DNA of 64,000 nt. Source: Thermodesulfovibrionia bacterium. Its GTDB lineage: Bacteria > Nitrospirota > Thermodesulfovibrionia > UBA6902. A program made the position numbers and the translations under genes. Each line of letters begins with the position of its first letter. Position 1 is the first letter of the stretch. Of this stretch, positions 28,084 through 37,503 are shown one piece after another. The notes beneath the pieces are model-generated. The model was not told the origin of the DNA. It made no database searches and saw only the letters and a program-made list of their open reading frames with translations. The stretch is from contig JAUSMY010000010.1 in the NCBI GenBank assembly GCA_030646035.1, positions 62,001-126,000 of the forward strand, given 5' to 3'.

Positions 28084-29742
28084 TTATTTTACGTTTTCCC
28101 CTGCTTTGGAGTAATTGAAATTCATTTCCATATTGCCGGTTTTCCCGGCTTTTACTTCCAAATCAAAATCTTCAGGATAAGTTGCAGGTTTGAATCTACT
28201 GCGTATAAAAACTTTAAAATTATTGTCCGGATAATTCAAATCTAACCATGACTTTATACTATGATTATGTAATAAAAATATAATGTGAACTGTATGAAGG
28301 ATATCGAATTCATATGCAGGAACATCCTTAGGAAGATTATATATTTCAATAACGGAGTCATTTGGTATCTTATCAACAACTCTCAGTAATTTATCCAAAA
28401 CAAGATAAGACACTGTTCCGCTCTCTTCCCATCCCCTGTATTTTCTAACAAGAGGGGAATGCGCCAATAGTGAGATCAGTAATGCTGCCATTAACAAGAA
28501 ACTTAAAACTCTTGTGTCAATAAATAATGACCGCAGGGTAAAAGTTGAAAAACAGTACCCCTTTATTTTTTTCATAGTATATTGAAAACTATCAACCAAC
28601 ATGATGGAAAAGATAGCACTAAAAGGAATCCCGGGAATATACATCCCCCAATAAGGAATGTTTAACGTTAACATATGAATCGCGAGCGGCAATAACATCC
28701 AAAGAAATAAAAAAACTATTAATCTATCATGTATCACATTAAAACCATGTTTTTTTAGCTTAACGTACTGATAACACCCTATTAAACAACATATTGATAA
28801 CAGTAGAACAAATAAAGATGAAATCAATAATATATCCCTGGCTTTATAGAAGAAAAAATCAACTGGATATAGCAATAATTGAAAATAAACAATAACAATT
28901 TGAAACATCTGCTTACTTGCCGAAAAGATGCCTGATGGCTCATTAACATAACCGCCTATCCCGTTTAAAATATATGTGCGCCAAACAAGATAGACAATGG
29001 TAAGAACCAAATATGGGAGACATGTCTTAAATGAATTCAACCATCTACTCTTGAAAGTTTCTTTATCTGAAAACGTGTTAATTAACACATAAATGAAGAT
29101 AAGCGGTAGAAGGATAACTGCAATCTCTTTTGCACCTAATGCAAGTACATAGGATAATAGCGAAAAAAATAGATAGCTTTTTCTGTGCGATGCCGCAGAT
29201 AAATAATTTAAAAATAATAATAAAGAGATAAGCAAGAAAAGTGCAGCTATAATGTCCTGTCTGTTTTCGATTGAAGGAACACTTTGAATAAAAGCAGGAT
29301 GCGTTGTAAATATTAAAGCACCCAACCAGGCTGTGAAGTGTCTGCCATGTGTGATATATCGGATAATAAAGAAAACCAATATTGAAACTAAACTATGAAG
29401 AAATAAATCAGTCAAATGATGCCCAAAAGGGTTCAGCTTCCAAATTGAGTAATCCAAACTATGTGATAGCACTGATATCGGACGGTAAAATCTCGCAATG
29501 TCAATAAATCCGGTACTATTCATCATCGGCTCACTAAAGATTCTTAGCAGATCGTCAAATGAGTTGATTCGTCCTGTATCAATTAAAGTTAACGTATCAG
29601 TCCCGGTAAAATAAAATCCAAGGATGTCATAGTAGGTCAGAAATGAGAACAAACCAAGTGACAAAACGATAATACAGGTAATGATGCGTTGGTCAGAAAG
29701 CAGGGGCTTTTTGATTTTCATATTTTCAGTATTATGAACCAA
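28084..29742 (-). CDS. TMTC/PMT-like polytopic glycosyltransferase, paralogue C
   Basis: A 552-residue membrane transferase, the first gene of the minus-strand run. The family blocks FTGTDTLTLIDTGR, FYRPISVLSHSLDYSIW and FTTHPAFIQSVPS are clear, and a soluble C-terminal region starts near residue 430. A well-formed promoter (TTGTAA, 17 bases, TATAAT) lies about 170 bases upstream. The next gene (paralogue B) starts two bases after this stop, so the genes are co-transcribed. The enzyme is expected to use a polyprenyl-phosphate sugar in the periplasm. Confidence 0.72.
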   Translation of the reverse strand: MVHNTENMKIKKPLLSDQRIITCIIVLSLGLFSFLTYYDILGFYFTGTDTLTLIDTGRINSFDDLLRIFSEPMMNSTGFIDIARFYRPISVLSHSLDYSIWKLNPFGHHLTDLFLHSLVSILVFFIIRYITHGRHFTAWLGALIFTTHPAFIQSVPSIENRQDIIAALFLLISLLLFLNYLSAASHRKSYLFFSLLSYVLALGAKEIAVILLPLIFIYVLINTFSDKETFKSRWLNSFKTCLPYLVLTIVYLVWRTYILNGIGGYVNEPSGIFSASKQMFQIVIVYFQLLLYPVDFFFYKARDILLISSLFVLLLSICCLIGCYQYVKLKKHGFNVIHDRLIVFLFLWMLLPLAIHMLTLNIPYWGMYIPGIPFSAIFSIMLVDSFQYTMKKIKGYCFSTFTLRSLFIDTRVLSFLLMAALLISLLAHSPLVRKYRGWEESGTVSYLVLDKLLRVVDKIPNDSVIEIYNLPKDVPAYEFDILHTVHIIFLLHNHSIKSWLDLNYPDNNFKVFIRSRFKPATYPEDFDLEVKAGKTGNMEMNFNYSKAGENVK

Positions 29743-29909
29743 TACAGATGCAAGAATTCAAAATTATTTAAAAATGAAATATGATACAGTTATTGCCGTA
29801 AGTTGCGGTTTTAATAAATTCAAATAACCTGACAATTAAATGTCGGCAACCCATTGCAGCTTAATAATAAATACAAAATAATCAATAAATATGCCTTATT
29901 AACAAACTT

Positions 29910-29938
29910 ATTATACGTTAGCTGGTAGAGGTTTACAA
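29910..29938 (-). promoter_or_regulatory. Candidate promoter for the minus-strand glycan operon
   Basis: On the minus strand TTGTAA (29938-29933) is followed after 17 bases by TATAAT (29915-29910), giving a leader of about 160 bases before paralogue C. The -10 region lies in a 15-base sequence that recurs at the other divergent promoter near 57452. Confidence 0.45.
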
Positions 29939-29947
29939 TTCGATATC

Positions 29948-30028
29948 ATGAGGAGCATTCTGATGTTGAAACAATCAATATTGTGTCTATCCATTATATT
30001 CTTATATAATATTTATGAAAAGCCATGA
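29948..30028 (+). CDS. Possible 26-residue leader peptide before the SGNH gene
   Basis: An ATG at 29948 opens 26 codons, ending in a TGA that overlaps the ATG of the next gene (ATGA at 30025-30028). The peptide has a hydrophobic middle (ILCLSIIFLYNIY). The exact stop-start overlap suggests translational coupling, and the main gene has no evident ribosome binding site. This small frame has only a distant AGAGG. It may be chance. Confidence 0.22.
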   Translation: MRSILMLKQSILCLSIIFLYNIYEKP

Positions 30029-31383
30029 CAACAAAAGAAGCATTGACAAAGAGTGTTAAAATCGCCAATGGGATCTTTTTAGTTGGAGCATTGGTCTGCT
30101 TATTCGTTCTACTCTTCGTCTTATGGAAAAGCAATTTCACACTTGATAAAGTAATAACTAAACAAATAATCGCTCCTATTATATGCTTGATTTTATTTTT
30201 ATCAGCCCTGAAACTAAAAGCTAAAATAAAGGTCAATGTAACCCTTATATTAATTTCTTTAATATTATCCCTTTATGCTTTTGAAATCTTCATCTATTTG
30301 TGGGTGCCAAAAAACCGTATCGATATAGTTAAGGATGCTAAAGAAGCAGGTATTTCTTTTGACCGCAGAACAAAATTGCAGGTCCTTCATGATTTACGTA
30401 AAAATGGAGTTAATGCTTATCCTATCGTATTCCCCTCCCGTCTTCTTCCCAAAGGATTAAAGCCTGATTTTTATTTCCTTGGTAATATCTCCAAAGCTAC
30501 AACAATCCTTTGCAACGAAGGCGGGGAATATGTGATCTATCTGTCTGATAAGTACGGTTTTAATAATCCGCCCGACAGCTGGGAAACAGGCCAACCGGAC
30601 TTAATGATGGTTGGAGATTCATTTGTTCAGGGTATTTGCGTAAAACCAGGAGAAGACATGACAGGACAATTGCGTAAATTAGGATGGAATGGATTAAATG
30701 TTGGAATGGGCGGCAATGGACCATTATTTGAATTGGCTACCTTAAAAGAATATGTTGAACCGATGAGACCTAAAAATGTGCTTTGGGTTTATTATGAGGA
30801 CAATGATTTAATAGACTTCCAAAAAGAGAAAGAATCCACTATTCTTCTTAAGTATATGCAAAATGATTTTTTACAAAATCTGATTAACCGTCAGGAAGAA
30901 ATAGATAATATTCTTAGAGATTATATTAAAAAAGAAATAGAAAATGAAAACAATAATTACAGAACCCAAAATAAGTTGTTAAACTTTTTAAGGTTAAGCC
31001 ACATACAAACTATGCTGATTCGTTTTAATAAAGGCGCTGAAACTGAAACAATCTCAACTCCCCAGCCGGATCTCCTATTCCAGGAAATTCTCAAGCAAGC
31101 CAGAGATAGAGTTTCTCAATGGGGAGGTAACTTATATTTTGTATATCTGCCTCACTTTCAAAGATATTCCAAGAATGCGGATTATGACAAATTGCGTCAC
31201 CGGCAAGATGTATTATCAATAGCTCGAAAATTAGAGATTCCGATCATTGACCTGCATGAGGAAGTACTTGCAAAGCATAAAGACCCTCTTTCTCTTATCC
31301 CGCTCCGGCTGTATGGTCACTATAATGCTGAGGGCTATAAATTATTTGCTGAAGCGATTGATAGGCACCTGAAACAGAAATGA
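30025..31383 (+). CDS. SGNH/GDSL-hydrolase-like membrane protein
   Basis: A 452-residue protein with two or three membrane segments in the first 95 residues and a periplasmic SGNH domain. Block I is LMMVGDSFVQGICV, the Gly/Asn block is VGMGGNGPLFEL, and the C-terminal YGHYNAEGYKLFAEAI carries the catalytic His region. The middle (about 270-350) is helical and charged. Relatives with this layout modify or release acyl groups on polysaccharides. It heads a short plus-strand pair with an epimerase gene and is divergent from the TMTC-like operon. The substrate is unknown. Confidence 0.7.
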   Translation: MTTKEALTKSVKIANGIFLVGALVCLFVLLFVLWKSNFTLDKVITKQIIAPIICLILFLSALKLKAKIKVNVTLILISLILSLYAFEIFIYLWVPKNRIDIVKDAKEAGISFDRRTKLQVLHDLRKNGVNAYPIVFPSRLLPKGLKPDFYFLGNISKATTILCNEGGEYVIYLSDKYGFNNPPDSWETGQPDLMMVGDSFVQGICVKPGEDMTGQLRKLGWNGLNVGMGGNGPLFELATLKEYVEPMRPKNVLWVYYEDNDLIDFQKEKESTILLKYMQNDFLQNLINRQEEIDNILRDYIKKEIENENNNYRTQNKLLNFLRLSHIQTMLIRFNKGAETETISTPQPDLLFQEILKQARDRVSQWGGNLYFVYLPHFQRYSKNADYDKLRHRQDVLSIARKLEIPIIDLHEEVLAKHKDPLSLIPLRLYGHYNAEGYKLFAEAIDRHLKQK

Positions 31384-31454
31384 AATATAAAAAAAAGAGA
31401 TAATCCATATAATAACTTGAAAAACAAATTAATTTATTTTTCCCAATAAATCAA

Positions 31455-32459
31455 ATGAGCAAGATACTTATCACAGGTGGTGCCGGCATGATAGGGTCAA
31501 ATCTAGTCAAAAGACTTGTTGCCCTTGAGCATGAAGTGACGGTCGTGGATAATCTTTGGCGAGGGAAACTGGAATATTTACACGATGTTCATGGAAAACC
31601 GGTAATTGATCTAAAAAGGAATTTTTTCAATCGTGATCTATCCAAGCCGGGAATGTGTGATGATATCCTAAATGGAGTTGACTATGTTTATCACCTGGCT
31701 GACATAGTAGCTGGTATCGAGTATGTATTTAATAATCAAGGAATTGTTTTTCGTCAGAATATGCTTATTAATTCTAATGTCATAGAATCTGTGAGGCGAT
31801 ATCCGGTCAAAGGATTTATTTATACCGGTACTGCATGCAGTTTTCCAGCATCTCGTCAATCTGGAGTAGATGCACTGCCGCTAAAGGAGGAAGAACAATA
31901 CCCTGCTGCTCCCGAATCTGCTTATGGCTGGTGCAAACTAATGGGTGAATATGAGGCTCTTTTAATGGAGCTTGAGTCCAATATCCCTGTTTCTGTACTT
32001 GTTTTGCATAATGTCTATGGGGCTCCTTGTGATTTTGGAGAAGAAAAGAGTCAGGTTATTCCGTCTCTGATCCGTAAAGTTATCTTTTCTCCGGAGATTC
32101 CATTTGTTGTTTTTGGCAGCGGATCTCAGGGACGAGCCTTTGTCCATGTCGATGATATTGTCAATGCACTCATATTAACTATGGAGAAAGGGCTCGGAAA
32201 AGGAACAATCCAAATTGGGCCGGATGTTTGTACATCCATAAAAGATATTGCTGAAACCATTGTAAAAATATCAAAGAAAGATATTAAGATCCTGTATGAT
32301 TCGGCTAAACCAGAGGGGGATAAAGGGCGATGCGCTAATTATGATAAGGCAAAAAAAATATTGGGATGGGAACCTTCTGTTGATTTTGAAGAAGGACTAC
32401 GCAGGCTATATAATTGGATTGAGTCTAAAATAGAGAAAGAAAGAGTGCTGTTTTCATAA
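31455..32459 (+). CDS. NAD-dependent nucleotide-sugar epimerase, GDP-mannose 3,5-epimerase-like
   Basis: A 334-residue extended SDR. The NAD-binding motif is TGGAGMIGSNLV. The catalytic block reads YTGTACSFP, where GDP-mannose 3,5-epimerases have SSACIYP with a catalytic Cys, and the Tyr-Lys pair is in YGWCKLMGE. The substrate-domain signature is GSGSQGRAFVHVDDIV and the C-terminal block is GWEPSVDFEEGL. This matches the GME/UDP-glucose-epimerase-like branch. With gmd and fcl nearby, a GDP-linked hexose is the likely substrate. A second relative lies on the opposite strand at 33183-34241. Confidence 0.78.
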   Translation: MSKILITGGAGMIGSNLVKRLVALEHEVTVVDNLWRGKLEYLHDVHGKPVIDLKRNFFNRDLSKPGMCDDILNGVDYVYHLADIVAGIEYVFNNQGIVFRQNMLINSNVIESVRRYPVKGFIYTGTACSFPASRQSGVDALPLKEEEQYPAAPESAYGWCKLMGEYEALLMELESNIPVSVLVLHNVYGAPCDFGEEKSQVIPSLIRKVIFSPEIPFVVFGSGSQGRAFVHVDDIVNALILTMEKGLGKGTIQIGPDVCTSIKDIAETIVKISKKDIKILYDSAKPEGDKGRCANYDKAKKILGWEPSVDFEEGLRRLYNWIESKIEKERVLFS

Positions 32460-32472
32460 GGCAGGCTCAAAT

Positions 32473-33186
32473 CTATTTAGCTAATTTTAGCTTAACCAGG
32501 CCCACAAGATTTCTTAAAGCTATATTTAGAATTTTGCTAAATATAAATACTCTGGTTCCCCCATCTATTCTAAGCCTGTGATTAATAGGAAGTTCTTTTA
32601 TCACCAATTTTTTTTTGTAACACATAGCTACAAAACCCCACCAAAAACCTTCCTGTAAAAAATACAAGTAATTAAGATTATTAATGATCTTTTGTTTTTG
32701 AAATAAAACAAATGGGGCGCTTGGATCATGTAAATCAGGAGAAAAAAGCATATTGAAAAATTTCTTAAATGATCCGGAATACAGCTTCCGCAAAAAAGTA
32801 TCTTGCCTGTTAGTCCGCCAACCAATCAATACATCCGCTGTATCTTTATTACGCCAAAATTCACTGAAGTCATTCGGGTTACACTGGCCATCAGAATCAA
32901 TACACAAAACAAATTGCGAATTTGCCATCCTGATCCCATCGATAACAGCTTTACCGTAACCTCTCTGCGTATCTTCCTGACTCAGCTTTATCGGATAGCT
33001 GTCTTTTAGGTTAGTTAATAGATTTTTTGTCCCATCAGTTGACCCATCTTCACAAATAACAAATTCATAACTGATCTCCAGCTTATCTACTTCGTCTTTC
33101 CATTCTTTAAGTACCTTCTCAATACTTTTAACTTCATTATGTACAGGAAGAATTATATTTAAATCTAAGATATTATTTAATGTCAT
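32473..33186 (-). CDS. GT2 family glycosyltransferase
   Basis: A 237-residue GT-A fold enzyme of the dolichol-phosphate-mannose-synthase-like type. The nucleotide-binding region starts IILPVHNE, followed by CEDGSTDGT. The metal-binding motif is CIDSDGQC (DSD near residue 98). A basic, amphipathic C-terminal segment could touch the membrane. It may load a sugar onto polyprenyl phosphate or extend a lipid-linked glycan. It overlaps the upstream epimerase gene by four bases (ATGA) and converges on the epimerase at 31455 with 13 bases between stops. Confidence 0.8.
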   Translation of the reverse strand: MTLNNILDLNIILPVHNEVKSIEKVLKEWKDEVDKLEISYEFVICEDGSTDGTKNLLTNLKDSYPIKLSQEDTQRGYGKAVIDGIRMANSQFVLCIDSDGQCNPNDFSEFWRNKDTADVLIGWRTNRQDTFLRKLYSGSFKKFFNMLFSPDLHDPSAPFVLFQKQKIINNLNYLYFLQEGFWWGFVAMCYKKKLVIKELPINHRLRIDGGTRVFIFSKILNIALRNLVGLVKLKLAK

Positions 33187-34241
33187 TTGACAACTGTTTC
33201 AATAGAGTTAGTGTGTTCCTTAATAAACCACGCAATAGTTCTCTCTAATCCCTCTTTCAAATATACTTCAGGCTCCCAGTCGAGAAGTTTTCTCGCTTTT
33301 GTAATATCAAGAGCTCTTGATTTTGATCCTTCAGGTTTTGTCGTATCAAAGAATATCTTCTTCGGTCTCCAGCGTATTATTTCAAAGATCGTATTAACCA
33401 GATCCACAATAGTATAACGTTTGCCAATGCTAAAATTTACAGCCTCTCCATTGGTTATTATTTCACAAGCCTTCATACTCCCTCTGATAACATCGTCTAT
33501 ATATGTAAAATCTCTCGTCTGCCTGCCTGTCCCCCAGATTAAATAAGGATCCTCTTTTGCCAATGCTCTTCTTATCAGAGCCATGAGTGCATGAGTTTCA
33601 TTTTCCCAAGGACCATATACATTTACAAAACGAGCAATCGACCCTTTTAATCCATATTGCTTTATATATGCCAGCAGGTTTTTTTCCCCCATAAGTTTTG
33701 CCCATCCATACTCACTATCGGATCCGGCCCAGTTGCCTCTATAAGCATCCTCTTCTTTTAATAAATATTCAGAGTCATAGTCTTCCAAAAGTTCAATAGG
33801 ATAGACACAGGCCGATGAAGCATAATGAACTCTCTCTATTCCAGCTAAATGCGCTGCCTTGAAAATATTTTGATTAATAGCGAAATTTTCACAACAATCT
33901 GCAGGATAATTTTCTATATAACCCCGCCCTCCAAAATTTGCTGCTAAATGAAATACAATTTCTTGATTTTTGAGCGCGTTAAGTGTGTCCTGAAAATATT
34001 CTAAGTTTACTCTTATGAACTTATTGCCATCTTCTGCTTGATAGCCCCAGCTTTCTTGCTTGTATTTCAGCTTGTTATTATTCCAGACCCTAAATACATT
34101 ATTCAGGCTGCTTTTGGAAGCTTGCCCGACAATCGTTGTCTCTGCACCAGACTTGATTAGATTATCGGCAAGTGCTGAACCAATGAATCCATTACCACCA
34201 GTTATTAAGACTTTTTTTCCAGAATAAAATGATTTATGCAT
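33183..34241 (-). CDS. NAD-dependent epimerase, GDP-mannose 3,5-epimerase-like
   Basis: A 352-residue extended SDR. Motifs in order are TGGNGFIGSALA (NAD), HLAANFGGRGYIE, YASSACVYP (Ser and Cys of the GME-type site), YGWAKLMGE (Tyr-Lys) and GTGRQTRDFTYIDDVI. The similarity in layout to the protein at 31455 suggests two epimerases acting on related GDP- or UDP-sugars. It is coupled by a four-base overlap to the downstream GT2 gene, so that transferase may use its product. The distinction between GDP-mannose epimerase and a UDP-sugar epimerase cannot be made from motifs alone. Confidence 0.8.
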   Translation of the reverse strand: MHKSFYSGKKVLITGGNGFIGSALADNLIKSGAETTIVGQASKSSLNNVFRVWNNNKLKYKQESWGYQAEDGNKFIRVNLEYFQDTLNALKNQEIVFHLAANFGGRGYIENYPADCCENFAINQNIFKAAHLAGIERVHYASSACVYPIELLEDYDSEYLLKEEDAYRGNWAGSDSEYGWAKLMGEKNLLAYIKQYGLKGSIARFVNVYGPWENETHALMALIRRALAKEDPYLIWGTGRQTRDFTYIDDVIRGSMKACEIITNGEAVNFSIGKRYTIVDLVNTIFEIIRWRPKKIFFDTTKPEGSKSRALDITKARKLLDWEPEVYLKEGLERTIAWFIKEHTNSIETVVK

Positions 34242-34491
34242 AGGTGAATGAATAGTTAAAACTTCTTAATGTTAGGATATAATTATTATATATAATACAT
34301 GAAATACTATTTAGATACCAATAAGTTGGGGCTGTTTCTGATTTAAAAATACATATGCTATTAAAGGCTTAACTTATTTTTGAACAACCTGTATCATTCA
34401 TGATTATGGCATGAATACAAATAGTGATGAGCTATATTTCTTTCCCTCTTACAGCACGCATAAATTAATCTGGTGTCACACTAAATTCAGA

Positions 34492-36132
34492 TCAATTCGC
34501 CTCCAAAACATACTTCAAACTGTCATCAATAGAAATAGCAACAGCCCCGAATTTGTCCTCCAACACCTTGGAAACAGGATGGTTTATGTTTGCGATAACA
34601 AAAGATGCTGAATTGATCCACTCGTCTTTAATGAAAAATCTGTATTTTTCACAATTAGAAGGGTTTTCATTACAAAAAGAACTGAACCTCTTATGCATGT
34701 TTTTGGAATTATAGAAAAAAACATCAAAAGGGGTAGAGAATGAATAATCAAAGTCCGTTCTCCCACACGGCCCCCTGCCATCGTCATTAAACCCCCACTC
34801 ATCACCATATTTAGCATTATGTATATCAGTCAAGCCCAAAATATCTCTTGAGTAAACATTTGTGCCGGCATGATATGATATCTTTCCAAGCATCTGGCTG
34901 AGCAATACCGTCCTCTCTGGAATATCACGCATAGCTTCTCCTAACTGCCTGAGAAATAATGAACGGCCCTCTTCTGATTTATAATCCTTGAGAAAAATAG
35001 CAGGATTAATTAAAAAAACACTCCAAGACAACAGCAGTAAAGCTAATGATACAGCCAAAAACGACTTCCTGAAAATTGAGCCATCCCAGTATTTTTGAAA
35101 CAATAGATCAACTGCCCATCCAAAAAAAATAATCATTAACGGCAATACAGCAATGAAATGCCTTTTGTAAAAGAAATAATCACCGCCTGCCAGGACAGTA
35201 ACAAAAACATTCATACCAATACTAATGGCAATAAGCCAGAGAAGAAAGTTGCCCCTGTTAGCCTTGAACAGGAGCAGAATAAATGGTATCCATGCCCCCA
35301 ATGCCACAAGAAAAAATTCATACTTAATACCGCTTCTGATTACTATCAGGAACTCCTTCAGCGCTGTCAGATCCCCGCTTAATATCGCAGTTTTTAAAAG
35401 ATGAGTACCATAACCTTTAGCCATTACAGTTGCAGGCATCCATTCATGATAAAAGCTATAGCGAAGTACAAATAACATAAATGTGATCACTGTAAATATT
35501 AAGGTCGTCAAAAAAAGCTGCCTGGATATTTTTTTATCGTTAATAAAAGTAAATAACAGAAGCATGAAAATCAGAACAACAGAGTAAATAAAGCCCTCTG
35601 CCCTTACAAGATTCATTAAAATAAGAGGGATAATAGCATGAAAATATTTGCCGCTGATAAATATTTTATAAAGGCTTAATATGCAAATCATTAAAATAAG
35701 TGAAAAGATTATCGCATCCATACCGGAAGCAACATAATAATAGAAACCATAAGACAGCGCGCATAAAAGAGGAAGGAAGAAGGCCATGAATCTGGGCCGT
35801 GAAAATTGTATATAACTGCTTAGATGGCTTATAAGAAAAAGACACATAAGCCCTACTATTAAATTTAGTAATGGGGTAAATTTGACAGGATCCAATGAGA
35901 AGTAAACGCCCAAGGTTACAATGGCTTCCCATAAAAAAGTGGAAACTCCCTCTACATGCTCGCCGATATTAAAAACAGGCCCATGTCCTGAAGCCCAGTT
36001 CTCGGCATAGCGGTATAAAATATAAATATCGTCCTCAAAAGGAATTCCCCGCATAAAAAAAAGAACTGCCAAGACAACTCCAGCCGGAATGGCGTACCAA
36101 AAATAATAACTCTTTTTTTTATCTGATTTCAT
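34492..36132 (-). CDS. Polytopic glycosyltransferase, AftB/GT89-like
   Basis: A 546-residue membrane protein with about 10-11 segments. The signature FEDDIYILYRYAENWASGHG and then FNIGEHVEGVSTFLW falls at about residues 31-70, and GGDYFFYKRHFIAVLP lies near residue 320. It is the second protein of this type in the window (compare 14049-15941). In mycobacteria the related AftB transfers arabinofuranose from decaprenyl-phosphate; bacterial relatives outside actinobacteria are largely uncharacterised. The C-terminal 150 residues are periplasmic. It stands alone, divergent from gmd. Confidence 0.72.
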   Translation of the reverse strand: MKSDKKKSYYFWYAIPAGVVLAVLFFMRGIPFEDDIYILYRYAENWASGHGPVFNIGEHVEGVSTFLWEAIVTLGVYFSLDPVKFTPLLNLIVGLMCLFLISHLSSYIQFSRPRFMAFFLPLLCALSYGFYYYVASGMDAIIFSLILMICILSLYKIFISGKYFHAIIPLILMNLVRAEGFIYSVVLIFMLLLFTFINDKKISRQLFLTTLIFTVITFMLFVLRYSFYHEWMPATVMAKGYGTHLLKTAILSGDLTALKEFLIVIRSGIKYEFFLVALGAWIPFILLLFKANRGNFLLWLIAISIGMNVFVTVLAGGDYFFYKRHFIAVLPLMIIFFGWAVDLLFQKYWDGSIFRKSFLAVSLALLLLSWSVFLINPAIFLKDYKSEEGRSLFLRQLGEAMRDIPERTVLLSQMLGKISYHAGTNVYSRDILGLTDIHNAKYGDEWGFNDDGRGPCGRTDFDYSFSTPFDVFFYNSKNMHKRFSSFCNENPSNCEKYRFFIKDEWINSASFVIANINHPVSKVLEDKFGAVAISIDDSLKYVLEAN

Positions 36133-36236
36133 TTATTATCTGGTAATCGTTTACAAATAAGTAAAAAAACACTGTATAATTAATTATAATTTATTAATTA
36201 AGTTTATTACAATATTAGGATAGTTTTTAAGACTCG

Positions 36237-36266
36237 TTGAAAAGAAACGACACCGTAAGGTATATT
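36237..36266 (+). promoter_or_regulatory. Candidate promoter for the gmd-fcl unit
   Basis: TTGAAA at 36237-36242 and TATATT at 36261-36266 are separated by 18 bases. An AAGGA ribosome binding site follows directly, with the gmd ATG at 36284. The region is strongly AT-rich, so chance matches are possible. Confidence 0.35.
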
Positions 36267-36283
36267 AAAAAATAAGGAAAAGC

Positions 36284-37456
36284 ATGGTACTCCCTGATAA
36301 AACAAAATCCAGCATTCAGCGTTTATCATCAAAAACAGCTTTAATAACCGGCATTACTGGACAGGATGGTTCTTACCTTGCAGAACTGCTTCTATCAAAA
36401 GGGTATATAGTACACGGCCTTATTCGCAGAGCAAGCACATTTAACACAAGAAGAGTTGACCATCTTTATATCGATCCGCATATCCCGGGCAGAAAGCTCT
36501 TCCTTCACTATGGCGACCTATCTGACTCCGGACAGCTTACAAATCTTATTTATAATATTCAGCCAGATGAAATCTATCATCTTGGTGCACAAAGCCATGT
36601 AAGGGTAAGTTTTGATATGCCTGAATATACTGGAGATATTACTGCCATCGGTACTACAAGAATTCTTGAAGCCATACACCGAAGCGGAATAAAAACAAAA
36701 TTCTATCAGGCCTCATCTTCAGAGATGTTCGGCTCCACGCCTCCTCCTCAAAATGAAAAAACACCTTTTCACCCAAGAAGCCCTTACGCAGCTGCAAAGG
36801 TATATTCTTACTGGATGACTGTAAACTACAGGGAAGGGTATAATCTGTTTGCATGCAACGGCATTCTTTTCAATCATGAATCACCCCGGAGAGGTGAAAC
36901 ATTTGTCACTAAGAAAATAACATCTGCAGTTGCTAATATTGTTGCAGGAAAACAAAAAAAACTTTATCTCGGTAACCTTGATGCAAAAAGAGACTGGGGC
37001 TTTGCACCGGAGTATGTAGAGTGCCAATGGCTGATGCTTCAGCAGGATGAGCCTGATGATTATGTTATAGGTACAGGCAATAGCCATTCAGTCAGAGAAT
37101 TTGCAGAACATGCCTTCAATTATTCAGGGATTGAGCTTGAATGGAAGGGGGATGGGCTGGACACAAAAGGCGTTGTCCGTTCATCTGCGCCGAACTTGCC
37201 TGTAAATACCGGCGATGTATTAGTGGAGATAGACCCTCGTTATTTCCGTCCCGCAGAGGTAGATTTTCTTCTTGCAGATATCTCTAAAGCCAGAAAGAAA
37301 CTTGGATGGGAGCCTAAGGTTACGTTTGAAGAATTGATAAAAATAATGGTAGATGCAGATTTTGAGTTGATAGGTCTTGATCCGCCTGGTGAAGGTAAAG
37401 TCATATTAAGCAGTAAAGAGATTTACTGGACAACCAACCGAGTAACTATAATATAG
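36284..37456 (+). CDS. gmd: GDP-mannose 4,6-dehydratase
   Basis: A 390-residue SDR converting GDP-D-mannose to GDP-4-keto-6-deoxy-mannose, the entry to GDP-fucose, rhamnose or perosamine. The NADP motif is [15 protein letters not shown]. Further family marks are [16 protein letters not shown], the catalytic SSSEMFGS and [11 protein letters not shown] (Tyr-Lys), [17 protein letters not shown] and [17 protein letters not shown]. The AAGGA ribosome binding site near 36274 supports the ATG. It is followed by fcl after 47 bases, the standard pairing for GDP-L-fucose synthesis. Confidence 0.96.
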   Translation: MVLPDKTKSSIQRLSSKTALITGITGQDGSYLAELLLSKGYIVHGLIRRASTFNTRRVDHLYIDPHIPGRKLFLHYGDLSDSGQLTNLIYNIQPDEIYHLGAQSHVRVSFDMPEYTGDITAIGTTRILEAIHRSGIKTKFYQASSSEMFGSTPPPQNEKTPFHPRSPYAAAKVYSYWMTVNYREGYNLFACNGILFNHESPRRGETFVTKKITSAVANIVAGKQKKLYLGNLDAKRDWGFAPEYVECQWLMLQQDEPDDYVIGTGNSHSVREFAEHAFNYSGIELEWKGDGLDTKGVVRSSAPNLPVNTGDVLVEIDPRYFRPAEVDFLLADISKARKKLGWEPKVTFEELIKIMVDADFELIGLDPPGEGKVILSSKEIYWTTNRVTII

Positions 37457-37503
37457 GTTTTTTCAGGCAATTATTATCTGATCTTTTCCTCTTTTCATTA
37501 AAT